From Pseudomonas sp. Bc-h (GTDB lineage Bacteria > Pseudomonadota > Gammaproteobacteria > Pseudomonadales > Pseudomonadaceae), in the NCBI RefSeq assembly GCF_002080045.1, contig NZ_MUIN01000002.1, forward strand, positions 249,251-313,250: a DNA stretch of 64,000 bases, read 5' to 3'. The notes under the pieces were generated by a model. The model did not search any database and was not told the origin of the DNA. It worked only from the letters and a program-made list of their open reading frames with translations. Both the position numbers and the translations under genes were made by a program. Position 1 is the stretch's first letter. Every line of letters starts with the position of its first letter. Below are positions 26,540 to 35,301 of this stretch, piece by piece.

Positions 26540-26566
26540 GAACCGATCGGTTCTTGGCCTGAACCG
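26540..26566. promoter_or_regulatory. TetR operator GAACCGATCGGTTC
   Basis: GAACCGATCGGTTC (26540-26553) is a perfect 14-bp palindrome in the SDR/TetR divergent promoter. A further half site GAACCG follows at 26561-26566. A related sequence lies before the DHA2 transporter (27207-27221). Confidence 0.6.
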
Positions 26567-26586
26567 ACATTCAGGAGCTCTGATCG

Positions 26587-27186
26587 ATGACTCATGTACC
26601 CGGACCTGGGCGTCCACGACAGTTCGAACTGGAGGATGCCGCCCGCAATGCGATGAACGTGTTCTGGGATCGCGGCTACGAAGGTGCGTCGTTGCCCGAC
26701 CTGATCGAAGGCACCGGGTTGTCCCGCGGAAGTTTGTACAAAGCCTTTGGCGATAAAAAGGGCCTGCTCCTGGCAGCCCTTGATATCTACTGCGCATACG
26801 CATTGAAAGTGACGGCAGACATCCTTTCCCAGCCGGGTACCGCCAGGCAGGCGATCCACGAATCCATGCTACGCCACGCCCGCGCTTCTTCTGGTGAGGA
26901 AGGACGACGAGGATGCATGCTGGTTGCGGTGGCTAATGAACTGGTCGCGCAAGAGCCTGAGGTGGGTCAACGGATCGCCCGTATGCTCCACCGCACTCAG
27001 CAGCTATACGCCAGCGCGATCATTCGTGGACAGGTAGCCGGTGAATTCGGAGAAGGCGATGAACAGGAAATGGCGCATTTCCTGGTCTGTCAGATCGAAG
27101 GCATGCGAGTACTCGGAAAGACCGGGGCACGCGAGGCGCAAATGACCGCGTTGGTCGAACGCAGCATGCATCTGCTCAACAGCTAA
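26587..27186 (+). CDS. TetR/AcrR family regulator
   Basis: The 199-residue protein starts 'GPGRPRQFELEDAARNAMNVF' in its first 26 residues and has a TetR helix-turn-helix ('YEGASLPDLIEGTGLSRGSLY'-type region, residues 33-54). It is divergent from the SDR and directly before the DHA2 transporter on the same strand. Palindromes of the same type precede both neighbours, so it probably represses the SDR/SnoaL pair and the efflux pump. Confidence 0.9.
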   Translation: MTHVPGPGRPRQFELEDAARNAMNVFWDRGYEGASLPDLIEGTGLSRGSLYKAFGDKKGLLLAALDIYCAYALKVTADILSQPGTARQAIHESMLRHARASSGEEGRRGCMLVAVANELVAQEPEVGQRIARMLHRTQQLYASAIIRGQVAGEFGEGDEQEMAHFLVCQIEGMRVLGKTGAREAQMTALVERSMHLLNS

Positions 27187-27206
27187 TCAATCCATCAACC
27201 TATCTG

Positions 27207-27221
27207 GAACCAAACGGTTTC
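27207..27221. promoter_or_regulatory. Related TetR operator before the DHA2 transporter
   Basis: GAACCAAACGGTTTC keeps the GAACC and GGTTYC arms of the palindrome at 26540-26553. It lies 18 bp before the transporter start codon, a position suited to repression. Confidence 0.45.
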
Positions 27222-27238
27222 TTAAAGGAACCCTTCGT

Positions 27239-28678
27239 ATGTCTTTCACAATGACTCAAAACGCAGATATCACACATGATCCCAAGCGATGGTTCATGTT
27301 CGTCATCCTGCTGGTCGGCGCGTTTCTACCGCCTCTTGATTTCTTCATCGTCAACGTTGCGCTGCCTTCCATTCAGAATGATTTGGGAACAGGCTCTTCC
27401 GCAGAACAACTGGTAATTTCTTCATATGCGACGCTCTACGCCGTCACATTGATCACTGGTGGACGCCTGGGTGATCTTTACGGGCGCGGGCGCATGTTTT
27501 TTCTGGGGTTGGTCGGGTTCGCGGCGGCATCGCTGCTCTGCGGACTCGCGACGTCACCTTGGATGCTAATTGCCGGCCGGGCTCTGCAAGGTATAACCGC
27601 AGCGGTGATGGCGCCTCAGGCACTCGCCTCAGTACAGGCGATCTTCCCTGAATCTGAAAAGCCGCTGGCGCTGAGCATCTATGGCGCCGTGTTCGGGCTG
27701 GCATCGGTAATCGGTCAGGCGCTGGGCGGCATTCTGATTTCCCTCAACGTCATGGGTATGGGGTGGCGGGCGATCTTTCTGGTTAACTTGCCCATCGCAT
27801 TGTTAGTCGTGGTGTTCGGGATTCCCGTATTCAAGGAAACCCGCGCGGCGCATGCTAGTAAGCTGGACCTGTGCGGCACGGGCTTGTCGATCCTGACACT
27901 AGGTGCTCTGATCGTCCCCTTGATCGAAGGCCGCGAGGCCGGCTGGCCGCTGTGGGCCTGGCTAGCGCTAGCTGTGGCACCCGTTCTGGCGTGGCTGTTT
28001 TGGCAATACGAAATCCGTTTGCATCGCGCAGGTGGCACACCACTCCTAAATCCCGCCGCGTTGAAGGCGCCTGGCCTCGGCCGAGCACTGATGGTCGCTC
28101 TGTGCTTTTACGCGATCGGCGTCTTCTTCCTGCTGTTTTCGATTTACTTGCAAGGCGCTCTACACACAACCCCACTCCACGCGGGCTTGATCTTTCTGCC
28201 TTTCGGCGCGGGCTTTCTGTTGGGGCCGCTGTCGACCGGACAGTTCAAACGCCTCTTCGGCGCTTTCGTCAACCCTGTGGGTATGGCCTTGGAAGTCATC
28301 GGTTTCTTGGCGCTGGCCTGGCTTGTGAAGGCGACGCCCACTGACGTCGCTCCGTCCGCCTCGCTATTGGCTATCATTCTGTTTTTGATCGGATTCGGAC
28401 AAGGCTTGGCCCTGCCGACGCTGATGCGGATGGTCACGGGAAGAGTAGCACCAGCCTACTCGGGCATGATCGCAGGGATCACCAGCGCGTCATTGCAGAT
28501 CAGCACATCGCTGAGTGTCGCTGTGATTGGCGGAGTCTTCTACACGCTCGTGGGCACACAGAGCGACGCGTTAGTGATTACGCATGCTTTCAGCGTTTCC
28601 GTGCTCTGCATCGCCGCCTTCCTGGCAGTGGGCGCAGCGCTGAGCTTCAGTCTGTTGCGCCAGCCTGCCACCCCCTGA
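27239..28678 (+). CDS. MFS transporter, DHA2 family (14 helices)
   Basis: This 479-residue protein has about 14 predicted membrane helices and the motif 'GGRLGDLYGRGRMFFLG' between helices 2 and 3. Motif C-like Gly-rich helix 5 reads 'ALSIYGAVFGLASVIGQALGG'. It is a DHA2 drug:H+ antiporter of the inner membrane, likely exporting a toxic compound connected with the SDR/SnoaL pair. It follows the TetR gene by 52 bp with an operator-like palindrome in between. Confidence 0.9.
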   Translation: MSFTMTQNADITHDPKRWFMFVILLVGAFLPPLDFFIVNVALPSIQNDLGTGSSAEQLVISSYATLYAVTLITGGRLGDLYGRGRMFFLGLVGFAAASLLCGLATSPWMLIAGRALQGITAAVMAPQALASVQAIFPESEKPLALSIYGAVFGLASVIGQALGGILISLNVMGMGWRAIFLVNLPIALLVVVFGIPVFKETRAAHASKLDLCGTGLSILTLGALIVPLIEGREAGWPLWAWLALAVAPVLAWLFWQYEIRLHRAGGTPLLNPAALKAPGLGRALMVALCFYAIGVFFLLFSIYLQGALHTTPLHAGLIFLPFGAGFLLGPLSTGQFKRLFGAFVNPVGMALEVIGFLALAWLVKATPTDVAPSASLLAIILFLIGFGQGLALPTLMRMVTGRVAPAYSGMIAGITSASLQISTSLSVAVIGGVFYTLVGTQSDALVITHAFSVSVLCIAAFLAVGAALSFSLLRQPATP

Positions 28679-28698
28679 ATCCCTTCAATGATCTGCCC

Positions 28699-28713
28699 GA
28701 TCCCACAGGGATC
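28699..28713. terminator. Hairpin between convergent MFS and LysR genes
   Basis: GATCCC and GGGATC enclose a 3-nt loop. It is located between two converging genes. It is short and without a U-tract, so only a possible terminator. Confidence 0.35.
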
Positions 28714-28722
28714 AGCGCATCA

Positions 28723-29574
28723 TCACTCGGAGCCAATCATGCTCGAAGCCAGGTCAGCGAGCGCTCGCAGCCGGTCCATCTGGCGCATGTCCTGGTGGTA
28801 ACCCATCCAAATGTCACGACCCGGTGGCGGCTCGTCCGGGTCTAGCAATTGAAGTCCCGGAGTGCGATCGCCGAGCGGACGCGGCAAGACCGCAACGCCG
28901 AGGCCGCTCGCGCACACCTGGGCCTGCACAGTGCGGCTGCTGCTGGTAAACACGGTGCGAGCCAGTGGGAATCGCTGCTGCAGCCAGTGCACATCGGGAT
29001 AGTGGGCTTGGGCTATGTTCATCAATATCAGCCCCAAGCCCTTGCCATCGGGCTTTGGCGCAGAACTGCCAGCGCTCGCGTACAAGCCATAACGCATGGT
29101 GGTCAGTTTACGATGCACGATATCGGGCTCGGTGAAAGGCACGATGCGAAAGGCGATATCCGCGTCACGCCGCGCCAGATCGAACAGGCGATGGCCAGGA
29201 ATCACCTCGGGTGCGATCAATGGATAACGTAGAGCCAACTCACGAAACACCGGTGTCAGAACGTAACCGGCGAACCACTCCGCACACGAGATCCGCAACA
29301 GACCTTCAGGCTGGTCGCTATCCCCCGCCAGGCGGCGTTCGATCGACAATGCATTCTGCTCCATCTCCTCCGCCAGACCGAGAATCCGCTCGCCTGTGTC
29401 GGTGAGGACCAGCCCTTGGGCCGTGCGTAAAAACAGAGGCTGGCCACTCGTCTGTTCAAGCACTTGCAGGCGCCGACCGACTGTGGGGTGGCTGACACGC
29501 AACTGCTTCGCTGCGGCGCCCAGTGATCCGCTGCGAGCAATCGCCAGAAAGACCCGCATATCACTCCAGTCCAT
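28723..29574 (-). CDS. LysR family transcriptional regulator
   Basis: The 283-residue protein has the LysR N-terminal helix-turn-helix ('MRVFLAIARSGSLGAAAKQL' then 'RVSHPTVGRRLQVLE') and a substrate-binding effector domain. I start at ATG 29574 (MDWSDM), as in relatives; the longer frame adds an unrelated tail. It lies between the DHA2 pump (convergent) and the OprD porin (same strand, upstream). Its target is not evident. Confidence 0.9.
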   Translation of the reverse strand: MDWSDMRVFLAIARSGSLGAAAKQLRVSHPTVGRRLQVLEQTSGQPLFLRTAQGLVLTDTGERILGLAEEMEQNALSIERRLAGDSDQPEGLLRISCAEWFAGYVLTPVFRELALRYPLIAPEVIPGHRLFDLARRDADIAFRIVPFTEPDIVHRKLTTMRYGLYASAGSSAPKPDGKGLGLILMNIAQAHYPDVHWLQQRFPLARTVFTSSSRTVQAQVCASGLGVAVLPRPLGDRTPGLQLLDPDEPPPGRDIWMGYHQDMRQMDRLRALADLASSMIGSE

Positions 29575-29727
29575 CACCCTACCCCGTACAATTATGTGCG
29601 AGGAGGTTGCAGCATTGGCACTCCGGTAGCAATCCCCCAACGTACGCAGGCATCGCGGGTACGCTCGCTCAACGGCACGTCGTAGGGATGGAGATGAATA
29701 TCGGGTTTGTGGAAGATAGAAAATCGG

Positions 29728-30993
29728 CTAGAAGCTGACGCCATACGTCAATATCAGACGATTCTCATCGACGCTGTCGGCATAGGTGGAGCGATTGGTG
29801 CTGTTACGCCAGCGCACACCGAAATTCTTCAAAGGGCCGCTCTGAACCACGTAGGTAATATCCGTGGAGCGTTCCCACTCCTTTCCTTCTTCGCCTGCGG
29901 CGCGAAGCAAGCGTCCTTTGCGCGTGGTGAGGTTCTCAGGATCCACCTGATCGCCTGTAACGTAGCGGACGTTGAACTTCAATCCCGGGATACCCAACGC
30001 TGCAAAATCATAGTCGTACCGGAAATGCCAAACGCGCTCATCCTGGGCGGCAAAGATACTCGCCATTTGCTCACTAAAGAGGTAAGTACCAGTCCCGCCC
30101 AAATAGGTATACGCGGTGTCCCCCATGACTTTCTGATAGCCGCCGCTGAAGGTATGCGCGGCAATTTGGTAACCGAAATTGGTGCTGACGACGCGGTTGT
30201 CGAGCTTGCCGATAACCTCCTGTCCCGTCTGCCTAGCCTGGAAGTAACGCAGGTCGGTGAACGCCTTGCCCGGCCCTATAGGGACGTTATAGGTCAGCCC
30301 AAGAAAGTGTCGCGTGTAAAAGTCTTTGAGCTCACTGGCATGTGCGCTCAACTGCAAGTTCGGCAGGACCTTGTAGTCGACCCCGCCATAGGTGTAGCTG
30401 TCGCTGGTTTCGCGGTGATCTGATGTCGTCAGCGGGTCCATGCCAGAAGAGTCACGCAGCTTCGTCTTGTCGATTTTGCCAAAGTGAAACGTAAAATCCT
30501 TGACCTCCTTGGAGGTAATTTGGGCGCCATTGAAGTATTGATCGAACAGTCGCGTGTTATTTGAAAGCAGCAGCGGCAGCGCCGGATTCAAGCTTCCCAC
30601 ACGCAGCTCGCTCTCATGGAACCTGGCTTTCGCCGTCACGAGCAATGTAGAGAAGTCATCGCTGGCGCCGTGCTCTCCACGTGGCAATATCCCGGTTCCG
30701 GCGCGAGCGGGACTGGAGTCGAGCTTGATGCCGAGCAAGCCAACGGCGTCCACTCCGAACCCAATAGGGCCGGGAGTGAATCCAGACTTGAGGTTGAGCT
30801 CGACCCCCTGCGCCCACTCTGAGCGCCTGGATTGCGAGGGAAAACCGTCGCGAAAATCCCGGCTGAAGTAATAGTTTTTCAAATCCAGCCGACCTTTGCC
30901 GTCGCTGAAAAAATCGGCATTGACCGGCGGGGTTATCATCACTGCCGTCAAAAGCAGGGTCGTGCGAACGGGCAGACAAGGTTTTTTTATCAT
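29728..30993 (-). CDS. OprD family outer membrane porin
   Basis: This 421-residue protein has a signal peptide (residues 1-26, ending near 'PVNA') and the OprD start 'FFSDGKGRLDLKNYYFSRDF'. It ends 'NRLILTYGVSF', a C-terminal Phe as required for outer-membrane insertion. OprD-type channels pass specific carboxylates, basic amino acids or aromatic acids. The promoter region holds a sequence shared with the lyase/LeuCD-like operon at 37.6 kb, so it probably imports the dicarboxylate-type substrate of that operon, which is inference. Confidence 0.92.
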   Translation of the reverse strand: MIKKPCLPVRTTLLLTAVMITPPVNADFFSDGKGRLDLKNYYFSRDFRDGFPSQSRRSEWAQGVELNLKSGFTPGPIGFGVDAVGLLGIKLDSSPARAGTGILPRGEHGASDDFSTLLVTAKARFHESELRVGSLNPALPLLLSNNTRLFDQYFNGAQITSKEVKDFTFHFGKIDKTKLRDSSGMDPLTTSDHRETSDSYTYGGVDYKVLPNLQLSAHASELKDFYTRHFLGLTYNVPIGPGKAFTDLRYFQARQTGQEVIGKLDNRVVSTNFGYQIAAHTFSGGYQKVMGDTAYTYLGGTGTYLFSEQMASIFAAQDERVWHFRYDYDFAALGIPGLKFNVRYVTGDQVDPENLTTRKGRLLRAAGEEGKEWERSTDITYVVQSGPLKNFGVRWRNSTNRSTYADSVDENRLILTYGVSF

Positions 30994-31296
30994 TAGAATC
31001 AGCCTTCTCGTTGTAGATCTTATTTTTGTAATGCTCCGGCCTCATTCACCGCCGGATCGGTACCACCGCGTCCAGTCCCGTGCTATGGGTCACTCCTCGC
31101 TTATCAGGTAGTAAAACGAAATGGTGATGTATCGTTGTTATAACCATATAATGACTGCAATTCAAGTCTGTCCGACCGAATTGCCTGCCTGATACCCACT
31201 TCCTGCCGAGAGCGCCAGTCAGGGACTCGCCAGAGGCCGTCACTGGCCCCTGGCGGCGGGATTATCGACAAGAGATCTACCTGCTATGCTGCGACC
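30994..31296. other. Divergent promoter region of the oprD-like and GntR genes
   Basis: This 303-bp stretch has no convincing gene. It contains the operator-like element at 31134-31155 and serves both the porin (minus) and the HutC-type GntR regulator (plus). Confidence 0.7.
31134..31155. promoter_or_regulatory. Putative GntR operator shared with the 37.6-kb promoter
   Basis: The sequence starts GTTGTTATAAC, continues with CATATAAT and lies 141 bp before the OprD-like start. The same first 11 bases open the inverted repeat at 37611-37632 before the lyase operon. HutC-type GntR proteins bind AT-rich palindromes of this kind. Confidence 0.5.
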
Positions 31297-32112
31297 ATGA
31301 ACATAACGACGACGCCTCCCCCGCTATCCGGTGCCAAGGGAACCGCCTTGCATCGTCAGATCTATCTCGTCTTGCGCGAAGAAATTTCTCGTGAGCTTTA
31401 CCCCAGTGGCGCACTTCCGAATGAAGAAGCGCTGTGCGAGCGTTTCGGTGTATCGCGCATCACAGTCCGCCGTGCACTGGCCGATCTAGCCGCCCAAGGC
31501 GTCGTCGAGCGGCGGCACGGACGCGGCACCTTTGTTGTGGAAAATCCCGCCTACACCCGCCTGCCCCCCAGCCTTAATCTGATTGACAGCCTGCGCCAGG
31601 CCGCAGTTGAAACAGTGGTGCAGGTGCTTGAGGTGGAGCAAGCCGTGCCTCCGCCAGATATCGCCAAATTGCTGCATCTCCCCCCAACGGCTCATGCCGT
31701 CCACGCGTTGAGATTGCGCAGTAATCACAAGGGCGTCCCTGCCATGCTGACGGATGCCTGGGTACTCGCCTCGGTCGCCGAAGACGTGAACGAGGCGGCC
31801 CTTGCTCAGAAAGCGCTTTACGAAATCCTGATGGATCAGGGAATCAAGTTCGGGCGCGTTGTGCAGGAAATCAGCGCAACCGTAGGCGATCCGAACAGGG
31901 CGCGTTTGCTACACACGGAAGTAGGAAGCCCGCTGCTGAAGATGGTCCGCTTGATGCACGACCTGGATGAGCGACCTGTGCTGCATCTGACTATCTACAT
32001 GGTTGCAGACCGCTCCAGCATTCTGATGGAGATATCTGGCGAGGACGTCAACACACTGGCGGCCGGTCAGGTGATCCTCGACACCTCTTCCCTGATTGCC
32101 CCTTCCAGATAG
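31297..32112 (+). CDS. GntR family regulator, HutC/UTRA subfamily
   Basis: This 271-residue protein has an N-terminal winged helix (residues about 15-80: 'REEISRELYPSGALPNEEAL', 'RFGVSRITVRRALADLAAQG', 'RRHGRGTFV') and a UTRA ligand domain from about residue 95. UTRA regulators usually respond to a pathway substrate. It lies between the OprD porin and the LeuCD-like operon. A shared operator-like element occurs before both, so it is their probable regulator. Confidence 0.9.
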   Translation: MNITTTPPPLSGAKGTALHRQIYLVLREEISRELYPSGALPNEEALCERFGVSRITVRRALADLAAQGVVERRHGRGTFVVENPAYTRLPPSLNLIDSLRQAAVETVVQVLEVEQAVPPPDIAKLLHLPPTAHAVHALRLRSNHKGVPAMLTDAWVLASVAEDVNEAALAQKALYEILMDQGIKFGRVVQEISATVGDPNRARLLHTEVGSPLLKMVRLMHDLDERPVLHLTIYMVADRSSILMEISGEDVNTLAAGQVILDTSSLIAPSR

Positions 32113-32224
32113 CAGGCCCCGAATCGGCCCGCAATGTGACCAGCCATCCTGACAACGTCACGCGGATCGACCGACCATTCCGGCGAATGCGACGTGCACC
32201 TCATGTAGCAGCACGAGCCTTAAG

Positions 32225-32248
32225 AACCGTGCCCGTATGGGCACGGTT
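32225..32248. terminator. Perfect hairpin between convergent GntR and Sua5-like genes
   Basis: AACCGTGCCC (32225-32234) pairs fully with GGGCACGGTT (32239-32248) over GTAT. It is a very stable stem between two converging genes and probably acts as a bidirectional terminator, though neither side has a long T-run. Confidence 0.65.
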
Positions 32249-32262
32249 GAGGTTGAACGAGC

Positions 32263-32997
32263 TTACTCCACGCCCTTGAGCGCGAATTCATTGAGGTGGC
32301 CCGAGGGCAACGTGGCCAGCCCTGGATCTGCCGGAAGCTCGACATCGAAGTAGCGACGCAGAACGTCCGAAATCAGCTCGTAACAGCCACCGATGCGAAT
32401 CACCTCCATCGTGCTGAAATTTATGACCGTTCCCGCACGTTGATAGACGTGCCCGCGGCGCAGGCCATGGTTGACCTCAATATCGGCGATCTTGCGAAGC
32501 TCATCCGGAATGTCTTCAATGCGAAACGGAGATCCTGTCCCGGTGTAATTCGCCGAAGAGCCCAGCAGCGGCACCGTCTCTTCGTAGCTGAGGCGGCAGA
32601 GTTCGGCGTGAAAGGTCCCACCGTTCAACAACACGCCGATCATCCCTTTTGCAGAACTAGCGCGCAGCAGTTCCGGACCCAGTTTCTGAATCATCGGATG
32701 GTCTGGGCGGAAAGGTGCAACCACAGCTATGGGTAAGTTGTGATCGAGTACCAGCGCGTCGACCATCTGCTGGGCACGCTTGTCGAGCGTATGTAACTCG
32801 CGCTGCATATCCAGCGTGCCCGCCATAGCGTTGCGCTTATGACTACCGCGCATTTTCGTTTCAAAAATCCTGCGCAACGGTTCGAGTGACGACCCGACAA
32901 AGGCATAGCCAGTGTCATTCGGTACAAGACCGATGCCTCCGTCTTTCACGATGTCGATGACACGTCTCGCGTCAGTTTTGATGTCATTGGTTTTCAT
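32263..32997 (-). CDS. Sua5/YciO/YrdC/YwlC family protein
   Basis: This 244-residue protein has the YrdC fold. 'GGIGLVPNDTGYAFVGSS' matches the usual P-T-D-T-x-Y-G-L nucleotide region, 'IFETKMRGSHKRN' stands in place of the K-x-R motif, and 'LLGSSANYTGTGSP' is the S-S-A-N motif. Housekeeping Sua5/TsaC makes threonylcarbamoyl-AMP for tRNA t6A. Here the gene is the last of a catabolic operon (lyase, LeuC-like, LeuD-like, MFS), so a specialised paralogue is likely. Its role there is unknown. I start at ATG 32997; the longer frame overlaps the MFS stop. Confidence 0.8.
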   Translation of the reverse strand: MKTNDIKTDARRVIDIVKDGGIGLVPNDTGYAFVGSSLEPLRRIFETKMRGSHKRNAMAGTLDMQRELHTLDKRAQQMVDALVLDHNLPIAVVAPFRPDHPMIQKLGPELLRASSAKGMIGVLLNGGTFHAELCRLSYEETVPLLGSSANYTGTGSPFRIEDIPDELRKIADIEVNHGLRRGHVYQRAGTVINFSTMEVIRIGGCYELISDVLRRYFDVELPADPGLATLPSGHLNEFALKGVE

Positions 32998-33062
32998 TGT
33001 TGTATGACTCCTTCCAAGTCTCAGTTGCGCTGGATCACATGCACCAGCAAATAGAAGCTCGA

Positions 33063-34502
33063 TCACTCGTTGTTCAACTCCTCCAACGAACGACCTCGCG
33101 TTTGGGGTCCGAACAGCACTACAGCCAGCATCGACACGGCCATCGCCCCACAGATGACAGTCAGCGCGCCTGTCACTCCCGCATACCTAAGGGCGGCGGC
33201 GATCAGAAACCCGCTAATCGCGCCCCCAAGACGCCCCACTGCGACCACAACGCTCGTCGCGAAAGCACGGTGGCGTGTGGGGTAAAGCTCGTTCTGATAG
33301 GTGTGGACCACCATCGGCACGACGGCAATCGCTAGCGAGACTGCCGATCCCGCGATAATTAGAGGCACCATGCTCCGCATATCTATGAAAAACAGCCCTC
33401 CCACAATCAGCATGCTCCCGACGAAGAGCAGTTGCCATTTGCGTTCCACTCGATCCGCAAAGAAAACCGCCACAAAAGGCCCCAGCGGATACATGCAGGA
33501 GATGATCAGGCTGTATTCCAGGCTTTTGGTGAGACTGATGCCATGCTCGACGAGAAAGGTCGGCATCCAGTAAGTGAAACCGTACAAGGCGATGCCCATA
33601 CCGATCTGACAGACGAGTAGCATCACAGTGCGAGCGCGATAAGGCCGACCCCAGATACCGGGCAAACGATCCACTTTGCTGGATTTTGGCAGAGCCGCTG
33701 GTAAGGGTTTGGGCAACGCGGCCCCTAAGTCTTTCTCCACCTTGGCTTCGATCTCGCTCAGCACAGCATGGGCTTCATCTAAGCGACCGCGACTGGCCAG
33801 CCACCTGGGGCTTTCGGGCAAGTTTCGGCGTAAAAACCAGATAAGAAATGCACCGCATGCGCCGATCCAGAACACCCAGCGCCAGCCATCAAAACCAAGC
33901 ACCTGTGTGGGCACCAACAGATACGCAATCAACGCAACGACCGGGGCGGCCACCCAACTGCACGTTCTCAGAACTGCAAAAGCACGTCCGCGAATCCTGG
34001 GAGGAACAATCTCACTCAAATAGGTGTCGATCGTGATGATTTCTACCCCCAGAAAGATACCGACCACCAACCGCCAGAAGCTGAGGGCATACGCATCCGA
34101 CTGAAAAGCCAGAATGGCGGTGGCTGCCGAGTAGCCTAGTAACGCGAATGTGAAAACAGCCCGACGCCCCATTCGATCGGTGGCTGGACCGAGAAGCAGC
34201 ACGCCCAGAAAAATGCCGACGAGCGTTGCCGCGATATAACTCGCCGCACCCGTCATACCAAACAGGCTTTGCGTGGTCGCGCTGAAGACTCCGCTCTGGA
34301 TCAATCCAGGCATGACGTATGCGGTTGAGACAAGTTCGTAGAATTCAAAGAACGACCCTACCGACAGCAGCAGCACCATCGACCAGATCGTGCGCGTTGC
34401 CGGGAGCCGGTCCAAGCGCGCAGCAATGTCGCCAGCCGTCATCGCGCAAGGCTCGGGACTGTCGACAGTTACGGCAGACACATCGAAGACGTGTTCACGC
34501 AT
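33063..34502 (-). CDS. MFS transporter, sugar/acid symporter type
   Basis: This 479-residue carrier has about 12 helices. It has the sugar-porter-like motifs 'GPATDRMGRRAVFTFALLGY', 'PPRIRGRAFAVLRTCSWVA', 'LPESPRWLASRGR' and 'PTRHRAFATS', and a central cytosolic loop of about 60 residues. It is likely an inner-membrane importer of the carboxylate used by the operon. It lies between the LeuD-like and Sua5-like genes on the same strand. An unusually stable hairpin sits in the 178-bp gap upstream. Confidence 0.9.
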   Translation of the reverse strand: MREHVFDVSAVTVDSPEPCAMTAGDIAARLDRLPATRTIWSMVLLLSVGSFFEFYELVSTAYVMPGLIQSGVFSATTQSLFGMTGAASYIAATLVGIFLGVLLLGPATDRMGRRAVFTFALLGYSAATAILAFQSDAYALSFWRLVVGIFLGVEIITIDTYLSEIVPPRIRGRAFAVLRTCSWVAAPVVALIAYLLVPTQVLGFDGWRWVFWIGACGAFLIWFLRRNLPESPRWLASRGRLDEAHAVLSEIEAKVEKDLGAALPKPLPAALPKSSKVDRLPGIWGRPYRARTVMLLVCQIGMGIALYGFTYWMPTFLVEHGISLTKSLEYSLIISCMYPLGPFVAVFFADRVERKWQLLFVGSMLIVGGLFFIDMRSMVPLIIAGSAVSLAIAVVPMVVHTYQNELYPTRHRAFATSVVVAVGRLGGAISGFLIAAALRYAGVTGALTVICGAMAVSMLAVVLFGPQTRGRSLEELNNE

Positions 34503-34584
34503 AAAAATACTCCTGCTTTATTGTTGTCATTGTTTGCCTGGAATGCGGTGCTCACTGAATCCAAAACGCGTACTTGCAGTACGT

Positions 34585-34616
34585 CATGAGCAGACCCAGC
34601 GGCCGGTCTGCTCATG
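34585..34616. terminator. 12-bp perfect hairpin between LeuD-like and MFS genes
   Basis: CATGAGCAGACC (34585-34596) pairs without mismatch with GGTCTGCTCATG (34605-34616) over an 8-nt loop. No T-run follows in the minus direction. It may attenuate transcription into the MFS and Sua5-like genes or stabilise the upstream mRNA. Confidence 0.55.
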
Positions 34617-34680
34617 GGTCGCGACGACCCTTTCACCGCACTTATAATCGTGGGCAGCAGCGCTTCGTTCGCGTGATCGA

Positions 34681-35301
34681 TCAGCGCTTCACAGGCCATG
34701 CCCACGGCCTGGATATTCGGTCCAGCCGTTGCCACTCGGTGATCAATGCCTCTTCTCGAAGGGTCAAACCGATGTCGTCCAGTCCGTGCAACAGTGCTTC
34801 GCGACGCAGTGGATCAACCGTAAATCTGGCGCAAAATCCATCGTGGGTATTTAGTGTTTGCGCATTGAGATCGACGCTAAGCGGTTCGCCGTTGCGACAA
34901 GCGGCAGCCACTCTGTCGATGTCAGCGGCTGGCAAACGAATCGGCAACACGCCATTCTGAAAACAGTTGCTGAAAAAGATATCGCCGAAGCTCGGCGCGA
35001 TTACACATCGAATACCCAGACACTGAAGCGCGGATACCGCAGGTTCACGGGACGAGCCACAACCGAAATTTTCGCCCGCGAGAAGAAACGGGGCATTTCG
35101 GAACTCCGACCGGTTGAACACGCATTCCGGATCCTCGCTACCGTCTTCTCGATAGCGCAGGGCTTCGAACGCGTATGGGCCAAGCTCTTCTCTGGTCAGG
35201 GTAGTCAGCCGTTCGATACGGATGATCACATCCGTATCGACATTGGTTCGTGGCAAATGCGCAGCCGGGCCACTTACAACGGTGAACGGTCGAAGGCTCA
35301 T
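34681..35301 (-). CDS. LeuD-like hydratase small subunit (aconitase swivel domain)
   Basis: This 206-residue protein is the swivel subunit of the LeuCD/homoaconitase family: 'RTNVDTDVIIRIERL', 'FLLAGENFGCGSSREPAVSAL', then 'SFGDIFFSNCFQNGVLPI'. It forms a heterodimer with the LeuC-like protein whose gene overlaps it by 4 bp (ATGA). No leuB or leuA is nearby, so leucine synthesis is unlikely. Hydration of a substituted maleate such as citraconate or dimethylmaleate is more plausible beside an isocitrate-lyase-type gene. ATG 35301 is the family start. Confidence 0.87.
   Translation of the reverse strand: MSLRPFTVVSGPAAHLPRTNVDTDVIIRIERLTTLTREELGPYAFEALRYREDGSEDPECVFNRSEFRNAPFLLAGENFGCGSSREPAVSALQCLGIRCVIAPSFGDIFFSNCFQNGVLPIRLPAADIDRVAAACRNGEPLSVDLNAQTLNTHDGFCARFTVDPLRREALLHGLDDIGLTLREEALITEWQRLDRISRPWAWPVKR

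Noticed and set aside
25634..26803. 389-codon reading of the SDR with a long N-terminal extension
   Set aside because: The extension runs into the divergent TetR gene and is Arg-rich nonsense; the family start is at 26392.
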